From Bacillota bacterium (GTDB taxonomy: Bacteria; Bacillota_E; Symbiobacteriia; JAMDAP01), in contig JAMDAP010000192.1 of assembly GCA_023484675.1 (NCBI GenBank), forward strand, positions 1 to 13,496: 13,496 bases of DNA, written 5' to 3'. The notes beneath the pieces were generated by a model. The model searched no databases, was not told where the DNA came from, and saw only the letters and a list, made by a program, of their open reading frames with translations. Of this stretch, positions 7,880 through 13,496 are shown one piece after another (positions within the stretch are counted from its first letter, which is position 1; every line of letters starts with the position of its first letter). The position numbers and the translations under genes were made by a program.

Positions 7880-7895
7880 CGACCCAATCGGGTCG
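7880..7895. repeat. Short palindrome at the rpmG transcription start
   Basis: CGACCC and GGGTCG are perfect 6-bp arms with a 4-base loop. The distal edge falls at the predicted start of the rpmG promoter, so the transcript would begin with a hairpin. It could protect the 5' end of the mRNA or be a small operator. Confidence 0.4.
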
Positions 7896-7902
7896 CTCAA
7901 TT

Positions 7903-7932
7903 ACTTTACCACGCGTCTTTGGCTTGTGTCAA
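7903..7932 (-). promoter_or_regulatory. Sigma-A-type promoter for rpmG-trnW-secE-nusG-rplKA
   Basis: TTGACA (7932-7927), an 18-base spacer and TAAAGT (7908-7903), with TGG before the -10 as an extended element. The predicted start is near 7896, about 50 bases before rpmG. It lies after the tuf hairpin, which suggests that the ribosomal protein/secretion operon is started separately from tuf. Confidence 0.7.
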
Positions 7933-7999
7933 CACGCCAACGCTTTTCGAAAACACTTCAGCGCCAATCTTCCCCAAAGGGACGACCGACCCTTCAACG

Positions 8000-8027
8000 G
8001 GGAGGCCGCCGCCCAAGGCGGCCTCCC
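8000..8027 (-). terminator. Strong hairpin after tuf, no T-run
   Basis: GGGAGGCCGCC and GGCGGCCTCCC form a perfect 11-bp stem with a six-base loop, 37 bases after the tuf stop. The RNA that follows (CGTTGAAGG) lacks a U-run, so it may terminate only partly or need a factor, or it may shield the tuf mRNA from 3' decay. Confidence 0.55.
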
Positions 8028-8064
8028 TCAATGCCCTCTCTGGGGTTCGCCAGGCTTACGGTGG

Positions 8065-9252
<1,188 letters not shown>

Positions 9253-9424
9253 TGGGTCTCCTCCCTCGCCCGTCCATCTTCTTCGGGTATTCTCTCCAAA
9301 TAGGGATGTTTCTGCACGAGGCGGCGGATTCCTTCCGCAGCGCCGCTTGCGACCATTTGGGAGCCCGGGTGCCGATGCCCGCAGCGGGCGGGCGGAGGAG
9401 TCCCCGAGGAGCCAACCTTTAACG
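9253..9424 (-). other. tuf leader, GC-rich, no clear promoter
   Basis: This stretch between the tRNA terminator and tuf holds several possible stems, for example GCGGA/TCCGC inside GCGGCG/CGCCGC around 9321-9346, and CCCG/CGGG around 9378-9388. I could not find a -35/-10 pair with acceptable spacing. Either the promoter departs from consensus or tuf depends on read-through of the terminator at 9425-9448. Confidence 0.4.
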
Positions 9425-9448
9425 AAAAAAGCCCGCCTCAGGCGGGCT
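9425..9448 (-). terminator. Intrinsic terminator after the tRNA cluster
   Basis: AGCCCGCC and GGCGGGCT form a perfect 8-bp stem with a 3-base loop, followed by T6 on the minus strand. It begins 6 bases after the encoded CCA of tRNA-Thr(GGT). It has the form of an efficient rho-independent terminator for the tRNA transcript. Confidence 0.85.
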
Positions 9449-9454
9449 ATCCTC

Positions 9455-9530
9455 TGGAGCTGATGACCGGGATCGAACCGGTGACCTCGTCCTTACCAAG
9501 GACGTGCTCTACCGACTGAGCTACATCAGC
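9455..9530 (-). tRNA. trnT: tRNA-Thr (anticodon GGT)
   Basis: Complete cloverleaf of 76 bases with encoded CCA. The acceptor GCTGATG/CATCAGC has T(U) as discriminator, the anticodon loop TTGGTAA reads GGT, and the T-arm contains GGTTCGATCC. It is 5 bases from tRNA-fMet and is the last tRNA before the terminator. Confidence 0.96.
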
Positions 9531-9533
9531 AAT

Positions 9534-9612
<79 letters not shown>

Positions 9613-9627
9613 ACGAAACTACTTGAG

Positions 9628-9712
9628 TGGTGGAGGGGGGTGGATTCGAACCACCGAAGGCGTGGCCACCTGATTTACAGTCAGGCCCGTTTAACCACTT
9701 CGGTACCCCTCC
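9628..9712 (-). tRNA. trnY: tRNA-Tyr (anticodon GTA)
   Basis: An 85-base class II tRNA with a long variable arm. The acceptor is GGAGGGG/CCCCTCC with discriminator A, the anticodon loop CTGTAAA reads GTA, the T-arm contains GGTTCGAATCC, and CCA is encoded. It is the first gene after the promoter at 9766-9794. Confidence 0.96.
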
Positions 9713-9719
9713 ACGAAAC

Positions 9720-9757
9720 CGCGGCGCCCGTTTTTTCGTTCCCAACGGGCAACCGCG
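9720..9757 (-). other. Long hairpin in the 5' leader of tRNA-Tyr
   Basis: Two stacked helices, CGCGG/CCGCG and GCCCGTT/AACGGGC, give 12 bp with a small internal loop and an 11-base end loop. The predicted transcript starts only 1-3 bases before it, and its 3' foot is 7 bases from the mature tRNA-Tyr. No T-run follows on the minus strand. It may influence RNase P processing or protect the precursor. Confidence 0.5.
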
Positions 9758-9765
9758 CAGACATT

Positions 9766-9794
9766 ATATTATCCTGCACCCTACTAAAAGTCAA
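9766..9794 (-). promoter_or_regulatory. Sigma-A-type promoter for trnY-fMet-trnT
   Basis: TTGACT (9794-9789), a 17-base spacer and TAATAT (9771-9766). An overlapping TATAAT at 9768-9763 would give 20-base spacing and is less likely. The predicted start is near 9759. It separates tRNA-Thr(TGT) from the other three tRNAs, so the latter can be made independently. Confidence 0.75.
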
Positions 9795-9829
9795 GGTATC
9801 CCATTGGATCAGTATTTGGCAGGCAACAA

Positions 9830-9904
<75 letters not shown>

Positions 9905-9918
9905 CTGCTCGAGCTGTA

Positions 9919-9947
9919 ATGATACCACATGCGCAATGGCGTGAAAA
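9919..9947 (-). promoter_or_regulatory. Possible promoter for tRNA-Thr(TGT)
   Basis: TATCAT (9924-9919) is preceded by TGG (extended -10). A 17-base spacer leads to TTTTCA (9947-9942), which matches the -35 consensus at four of six positions. The predicted start is near 9911, only about 7 bases before the mature tRNA. The good extended -10 may compensate for the poor -35. Confidence 0.5.
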
Positions 9948-9980
9948 GCCGCAGGCGCCGCACTGCCGCAGGCGCCGCAC
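9948..9980. repeat. Tandem duplication of a 16-base GC-rich unit
   Basis: GCCGCAGGCGCCGCAC occurs twice (9948-9963 and 9965-9980) with one T between, a 17-base period. Each copy holds the self-complementary GGCGCC, so the two copies can pair into a hairpin. On the minus strand TTTT follows the second copy, so the pair could serve as a weak terminator for the XapX gene, whose stop is 7 bases away. The T-run is shared with the -35 of the tRNA-Thr promoter. Confidence 0.65.
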
Positions 9981-9987
9981 CCTGGCT

Positions 9988-10143
9988 TCAGAAGTGCCTG
10001 GCCAGGGTGTAGCCCAGGGTCAGGCCAACGATGCCCAGAATGCCCGCCAGAGTGGGCGGCGCTGGCACCGGAAGCTTCAGCTTGCCGAAGAGAAAGCCTG
10101 CAGCAGCGCCTGCAACCAAGGCCAAAACCAGGTCACGCCACAT
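9988..10143 (-). CDS. XapX domain (DUF1427) small membrane protein
   Basis: A 51-residue protein from the ATG at 10143, which has AAAGGAG 9 bases upstream. The open frame extends to 10239, but the extra residues are not hydrophobic and lie over a hairpin. Two hydrophobic stretches (about residues 5-19 and 31-48) flank the motif LPVPAPPTLAGILGIVGLTLGY. This matches the Pro-Ala-Pro-Pro plus Gly-rich pattern I know from XapX (DUF1427) proteins. The family name comes from an E. coli xanthosine-operon neighbour; the biochemical role is not known to me. Here it stands alone, after the sigH terminator and before the tRNA genes. Confidence 0.75.
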   Translation of the reverse strand: MWRDLVLALVAGAAAGFLFGKLKLPVPAPPTLAGILGIVGLTLGYTLARHF

Positions 10144-10197
10144 CGAATCCGTCTCCTTTGCATTCGCGTCGCGGAAGCCCCCTCGCACTCCCTCAGT

Positions 10198-10217
10198 ATG
10201 CTCGCTTCGGCAAGCAT
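10198..10217. other. Short hairpin upstream of the XapX gene
   Basis: ATGCTTGC and GCGAGCAT pair (one T.G) around a CGAA loop on the minus strand. Read on the plus strand, the same DNA gives a C(TTCG)G tetraloop, a very stable RNA loop type. It lies between the sigH terminator and the XapX ribosome site. I see no clear promoter beside it on either strand. Confidence 0.35.
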
Positions 10218-10239
10218 TGCTGACCAAGTGCACGGGCAC

Positions 10240-10267
10240 AAAAAGGCCCGGGCCTGCGCCCGGGCCT
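10240..10267 (-). terminator. Intrinsic terminator after sigH
   Basis: AGGCCCGGGC and GCCCGGGCCT form a perfect 10-bp stem with a 4-base loop (GCAG on the minus strand), followed by T-rich sequence (TTTTG). It begins 15 bases after the sigH stop and is a textbook rho-independent terminator for the minus strand. Confidence 0.88.
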
Positions 10268-10281
10268 GTGCGTCACTCGTT

Positions 10282-10971
10282 CTACGCCTCTTCGCCTCTG
10301 CGCTCGGAAGAGATCGGCCCGGCATCGTCAGCGCCCCGATTGTCCAGGTATCGCTCCAACTTGCGCTTCACACGCTGCAGCGCATTATCGATGGACTTCA
10401 CGTGGCGGTTCAGGTCGACCGCAATCTCCTGGTAGGACTTGCCGTCCAGATAGGACATGAGCACCTTCCACTCCAGGTCGGAGAGGATCTCTCCCATCTT
10501 CTCCTCAATATCGCCAAACTCTTCCCGGCTGATGATCAGCTCTTCAGGGTCCGTGATCTTGGAACCGGAGATGACGTCCAACAGGGTCCGGTCGGAATCC
10601 TCATCATAAATGGGCTTGTTCAGCGACACGTAGGAGTTCAACGGGATGTGCTTTTGCCGCGTGGCAGTCTTGATGGCGGTAATGATCTGGCGGGTGATGC
10701 AGAGTTCGGCGAAGGCACGAAAAGAAGAGAGCTTGTCGGGTCGGAAGTCGCGAATGGCCTTGTAGAGGCCGATCATCCCTTCCTGAATGATGTCCTCGCG
10801 GTCCGCGCCAATCAGGAAGTAGGAACGGGCCTTAGCCCGAACAAAATTCTTGTACTTGTTGATCAAGTACTCCAGGGCAACGCTGGAACCATCACGGGCA
10901 AAGGCCACGATCTCCTCATCAACCATCGCGTCGTAGTCTGGGTAGATCTCGCGCTGTGGACTTACGCTCAC
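10282..10971 (-). CDS. sigH: RNA polymerase sigma factor SigH (stationary phase/sporulation)
   Basis: SigH (sigma-30) directs RNA polymerase to promoters for early sporulation, competence and stationary-phase genes. The match to Bacillus SigH is strong. Region 2 reads FVRAKARSYFLIGADREDI and IQEGMIGLYKAIRDF, followed by FAELCITRQIITAIKTATRQ and HIPLNSYVSLNKPI. Region 4.2 includes GKSYQEIAVDLNRHVKSI and DNALQRVKRKLERYL. I favour the GTG at 10971 (229 residues), which has GGAGG 10 bases upstream. An ATG at 10995 would add 8 residues but has no ribosome site. Its GTG overlaps the stop of a possible upstream ORF (GTGA). It lies downstream of rlmB and the VanW gene, in the rlmB-to-rpmG position known from Bacillus, and suggests a spore-forming ancestry. 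Confidence 0.97.
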   Translation of the reverse strand: MSVSPQREIYPDYDAMVDEEIVAFARDGSSVALEYLINKYKNFVRAKARSYFLIGADREDIIQEGMIGLYKAIRDFRPDKLSSFRAFAELCITRQIITAIKTATRQKHIPLNSYVSLNKPIYDEDSDRTLLDVISGSKITDPEELIISREEFGDIEEKMGEILSDLEWKVLMSYLDGKSYQEIAVDLNRHVKSIDNALQRVKRKLERYLDNRGADDAGPISSERRGEEA

Positions 10972-11090
10972 GGACCCATCGCCTCCATCCCACATCTACA
11001 CCGCGATGCACTAGATATATCGCGCGCATCCCACTTCCATGAATCGGCTCGCCGTGAGCGGCAAAGGCTTACGGAAAACAAAAAAGACAT
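10968..11090 (-). CDS. Possible 40-residue upstream ORF overlapping sigH
   Basis: An ATG at 11090 opens a 40-codon frame whose TGA (10970-10968) overlaps the preferred GTG start of sigH in a GTGA junction, a geometry common for translational coupling. It begins about 22 bases after the start predicted for the promoter at 11120-11149. AAAGGG lies just 3 bases before the ATG, a short spacing. The peptide (MSFLFSVSLCRSRRADSWKW...) resembles nothing I know, and its Arg/Ser/Cys content could simply reflect non-coding DNA. I treat it as a candidate regulatory ORF, not an established gene. Confidence 0.25.
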   Translation of the reverse strand: MSFLFSVSLCRSRRADSWKWDARDISSASRCRCGMEAMGP

Positions 11091-11119
11091 GATCCCTTTG
11101 TCTCCGCGCGCTTATGTCA

Positions 11120-11149
11120 ATTATATCGCCCGCATTCTCGCTGAGTCAA
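11120..11149 (-). promoter_or_regulatory. Proximal promoter of sigH
   Basis: TTGACT (11149-11144), an 18-base spacer and a perfect TATAAT (11125-11120). The predicted start is near 11112, leaving a leader of about 140 bases before the sigH GTG. That leader carries an inverted repeat CGCGAT/ATCGCG (11024-11002) and the possible upstream ORF. Confidence 0.72.
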
Positions 11150-11217
11150 TGGCGGCAGCAAAGCAATAAAACGGCGCCAAATCAGCCTTTGGCACGGGAC
11201 GAACTACCAATACCCCT

Positions 11218-11246
11218 ACTATAACTTTATCGGCGGACCAGTTCAA
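11218..11246 (-). promoter_or_regulatory. Distal promoter of sigH
   Basis: TTGAAC (11246-11241), a 17-base spacer and TATAGT (11223-11218). The predicted start is near 11210, about 100 bases upstream of the proximal promoter. Two tandem vegetative-type promoters would let sigH respond to more than one control. Confidence 0.55.
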
Positions 11247-11262
11247 TGATTGCCCATGGCAA

Positions 11263-11289
11263 GGCCCTGGCCCAGATTGGGCCAGGGCC
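11263..11289 (-). terminator. 12-bp hairpin after the VanW gene
   Basis: GGCCCTGGCCCA and TGGGCCAGGGCC form a perfect 12-bp stem with a three-base loop, about 17 bases after the VanW-gene stop. No T-run follows on either strand, so it may be a weak terminator or a 3' protective stem. It separates rlmB-vanW from the sigH promoters. Confidence 0.5.
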
Positions 11290-11306
11290 CTCGCTGCACA
11301 ACGGAC

Positions 11307-12707
11307 CTACGGAGTGAGGGGCGATGCCACCGGGTCGACCGGCATGTCGGGCGGCATGTCGGGCGGCTTTAACCCCACCCGCACCAGCCCCGGGCGCGGC
11401 GGATATTTATCGTGGGAGACCATCTCTTCTCGCACCAGGCGGCTTCCCTCATAGACGCGGCGCAGAACGGTGACCTCGTAACCGGGCTCACCCGGGTTCA
11501 CCACCTGGCGGCTGCGCCAGGGCATGGTCTCGTCCAGTTCTTCCTGCAGTGGCGCCGCGACCTCCATCAAGCCCTCCGTGACGATTTCTACCCGTTTGCT
11601 TGTTGCAGTGCGCCGGCCCAGGAAGCTGACGGTCAGGCGGTCGTTCTGCAAGCTGGAGACCATCAGTACCGGCGCCGGTGCCGTGTTGATGAACCGGAAG
11701 TCCAGGTAATCGTAGGCCACGGTGGCGTCCCGGCCAGTCTCGACGTAGCTGAGAGGCCGAGAGTGGTGTGACCGGGCGGCGATGTCCAGGTCGGCCAGCA
11801 GGGCGGCATTGTAGAGGGTCGAGGAAACCTGACAAACGCCCCCGCCGTAGCCAAGCACGTACTCTCCCTGGTAGAGTTCCTTGGCCTGGCGAAAGCCGAA
11901 CCGCGGTTCCCTCGGTCCGACAGTCTGGTTGAAGGAAAAGGCCTCGCCAGGCCGCAGGAGCGTTCCGTTGATTTTCTCCACGGCAAGGTGGATATTGGCC
12001 AGGCGGTCCGGATCGGCCTGATTTACCCGGGTAGAAAAGGAACTGAGCACATGGCGCCCCACCGCGGCCACATCGGCCTCACGAACCGTTGCCGGAACGG
12101 TCCGCACCGGTAGGGCGATGTCCGTGGGGCCCTCCCCTGTCGCCGCCGCCTCCAGGAGCCTTCGCAGGGCCTCCCGATCCAGGGTTGAGCCGTTCTGATC
12201 GGGCACCACCCGGCCCAGGGCAGGGTCATAGGAGGCGTTTCGCGGCGGCCTGTCCACACTCTCCGCCAGGCGGCCGAACAGGCGGTTCAACGTAGACTCG
12301 TCCAGCCGCCAGTTGAGCGCCAGATCACGGTCGGCCAGATCCACCCGGGACGGCCCCCAGCTTCGACCCCACCATGGCTGGGAGCGCCCTGCGGCCAGGG
12401 CCTGTTCGAGACTGGCCTCCATGTCGTACGCAAACCCGGCCTGCTGGGGGTAGACCTGCCACTTCTGTTCGCCCCAGCTCAGGGTCCAAGGCCGGTTGGC
12501 ACGGGTGAGCAGCAGCGGGCGAAGCATGGCCTCCGCCTCTGCCCGGCTCAGGCCACTCAGGTCAACGCCGTCGACGCGCACCCCTTCCGGGATCCGGATC
12601 AACCGGGGTGGCCGCCTGGCCCCGACGAAAAGGGCGGTGCCGACAGACACCGCCGCAATGATCAGTAGGAGAGCTACCCGGGAGCGCGAGCCTTGGCCCA
12701 CCGCCAT
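11307..12707 (-). CDS. Membrane-anchored VanW family protein (PG-binding_4, VanW, possible G5)
   Basis: Predicted 466 residues from the ATG at 12707, which has GGAGGGAT upstream. The frame is open further up to 12875, but that part overlaps rlmB. Residues 11-29 form one hydrophobic segment after a basic start, probably a signal anchor, so the rest lies outside the membrane. Next comes a YoaR-like peptidoglycan-binding region (VDGVDLSGLSRAEAEAML). The VanW domain follows at about 240-370 with LRPGEAFSFNQTVGPR and GYGGGVCQVSSTLYNAALLA. The C-terminal part resembles a G5-type domain, and a Pro-rich end carries a small repeat (PPDMPPDM). VanW proteins are found with glycopeptide-resistance genes and widely in Firmicutes, but their reaction is unknown; a cell-wall role is inferred. 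It follows rlmB after 19 bases, so they are probably co-transcribed. No van resistance genes are nearby. Confidence 0.9.
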   Translation of the reverse strand: MAVGQGSRSRVALLLIIAAVSVGTALFVGARRPPRLIRIPEGVRVDGVDLSGLSRAEAEAMLRPLLLTRANRPWTLSWGEQKWQVYPQQAGFAYDMEASLEQALAAGRSQPWWGRSWGPSRVDLADRDLALNWRLDESTLNRLFGRLAESVDRPPRNASYDPALGRVVPDQNGSTLDREALRRLLEAAATGEGPTDIALPVRTVPATVREADVAAVGRHVLSSFSTRVNQADPDRLANIHLAVEKINGTLLRPGEAFSFNQTVGPREPRFGFRQAKELYQGEYVLGYGGGVCQVSSTLYNAALLADLDIAARSHHSRPLSYVETGRDATVAYDYLDFRFINTAPAPVLMVSSLQNDRLTVSFLGRRTATSKRVEIVTEGLMEVAAPLQEELDETMPWRSRQVVNPGEPGYEVTVLRRVYEGSRLVREEMVSHDKYPPRPGLVRVGLKPPDMPPDMPVDPVASPLTP

Positions 12708-12726
12708 GTGCCATCCCTCCAGGCTG

Positions 12727-13496
12727 CTACCTGCCGTTCCGCTGCCGGACCACCTCGTAGAGCAGGATTCCTCCGGCCACGGAGGCGTTGAGTGAAGATA
12801 CCCTGCCATGGAGGGGAAGCCGAACCAGGTAGTCGCAATGCTCTCGTACCAGGCGCGCCAAGCCCTTGCCCTCACTGCCGATGACCAGGGCCAGCGGCCC
12901 CTTCAGGTTCGCCTCCGTGTAGAGGTCCGGGCCGGCGGCATCGGCCCCGGCAATCCAGAGGCCCTGCTCCTTGAGCCACTCCAAGGTCTGCACGAGGTTG
13001 GTCACCCTGGCCACGGGAAGGTGCTCGGCCGCACCGGCGGAGGCTTTCAACGCGGCGGGGGTCAGACCCACCGCCCGCCGTTCGGGGAGGATGGCGCCGT
13101 GGGCTCCGGCACACTCCGCTGTGCGCAGCAGGGAACCCAGGTTGTGCGGGTCCTCAATGCCGTCCAGCACAAGCAAAAGCGGGTCCTCACCCTGCTGTCG
13201 GGCTCGCTCCAGCAACTCCTCCGGCTCGGCGTAGTGCCGTGCGGCCGCCAGAGCGATGACACCCTGGTGTGCGTGGCTCTGGGCCATGGCATTCAAATGG
13301 GCGCGGTCCACCTCTTGTACCAACACGCCCTGTTCCCTGGCCAAGGCCAGGATGGCTCGTATGGAGCCCCCGCCCGCCCCACGGGCAACCATCAGTTTGT
13401 TGAGGGCGCGTCCGGCCCGAAGGGCCTCCAACACCGGGTTGCGGCCTTCGATCTGCTCCGATGTTGCCGCGGCCTTTCCGGCCGGCTCTTGTTCGG
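12727..13496 (-). CDS. rlmB: 23S rRNA (guanosine-2'-O-)-methyltransferase RlmB, 5' end cut by window edge
   Basis: This SPOUT/TrmH-family enzyme transfers a methyl group from S-adenosylmethionine to a guanosine ribose in 23S rRNA (G2251 in E. coli). The frame is open to the right edge with 255 codons before the stop, and no start codon is visible before the conserved N-terminal IEGRNPVLEALRAGR, so the true start lies outside. The N-terminal substrate-binding part is followed by the trefoil-knot methyltransferase motifs LVLDGIEDPHNLGSLLRTAE, then ALVIGSEGKGLARLV, then RLPLHGRVSSLNASVAGGIL near the C terminus. In Bacillus the orthologue (YacO) lies in the cysS-mrnC-rlmB-yacP-sigH row; here the next gene encodes a VanW protein. 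Confidence 0.95.
   Translation of the reverse strand, partial: EQEPAGKAAATSEQIEGRNPVLEALRAGRALNKLMVARGAGGGSIRAILALAREQGVLVQEVDRAHLNAMAQSHAHQGVIALAAARHYAEPEELLERARQQGEDPLLLVLDGIEDPHNLGSLLRTAECAGAHGAILPERRAVGLTPAALKASAGAAEHLPVARVTNLVQTLEWLKEQGLWIAGADAAGPDLYTEANLKGPLALVIGSEGKGLARLVREHCDYLVRLPLHGRVSSLNASVAGGILLYEVVRQRNGR

Noticed and set aside
11307..12707. Vancomycin-resistance cluster
   Set aside because: VanW alone is common in Firmicutes; no VanH, VanA/B ligase, VanX, VanR or VanS is in the window.
12708..12875. Longer start for the VanW protein
   Set aside because: The extra 56 residues overlap rlmB in another frame and would put non-signal sequence before the membrane segment; the ATG at 12707 has a good ribosome site.

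Overview
This window reads almost entirely on the minus strand and holds the conserved transcription/translation 'secE-nusG-rplKAJL-rpoB' neighbourhood of a Firmicute. The evidence for Firmicutes is a clear sporulation-type SigH gene just upstream, the rlmB...sigH...rpmG-secE-nusG order known from Bacillus and Clostridia, an L10-leader attenuator, and L33 of the zinc-binding type. Base composition is GC-rich, so a high-GC clostridial or Symbiobacterium/Thermaerobacter-like lineage is my best guess. The species cannot be fixed from the sequence alone.

Layout in the direction of transcription (right to left). (1) rlmB (23S rRNA methyltransferase, 5' end cut by the window edge) is followed after 19 bases by a membrane-anchored VanW-domain protein. 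A 12-bp hairpin follows it. (2) A ~335-base leader with two sigma-A-like promoters and a possible 40-codon upstream ORF precedes sigH, which ends in a strong intrinsic terminator. (3) A 51-residue XapX-type membrane microprotein follows. (4) Four tRNA genes come next, Thr(TGT), Tyr, initiator fMet and Thr(GGT), with promoters before the first and second and a terminator after the last. (5) tuf (EF-Tu) ends in an 11-bp hairpin. (6) A promoter starts rpmG - tRNA-Trp - secE - nusG - rplK - rplA. (7) An L10 leader with an intrinsic terminator controls rplJ-rplL. (8) A second hairpin and a ~430-base intergenic region, carrying a near-consensus extended -10 promoter and a structured ~218-base leader, precede rpoB. 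The 3' end of rpoB runs off the left edge.

Together the genes supply the RNA polymerase beta subunit, the elongation factor NusG, the EF-Tu/tRNA system, the L11-L1-L10-L12 part of the large ribosomal subunit, and the SecE channel subunit. SigH and RlmB sit at the head of the region.

I found no mobile element, CRISPR array, defence system or obviously new multi-gene system. The less ordinary material is in the non-coding DNA (rpoB promoter/leader, sigH leader, L10 leader, tRNA-tuf junction), plus the VanW gene where Bacillus carries yacP, the small XapX gene, and the long low-complexity RpoB tail. Promoters and RNA folds were judged by eye and are hypotheses.
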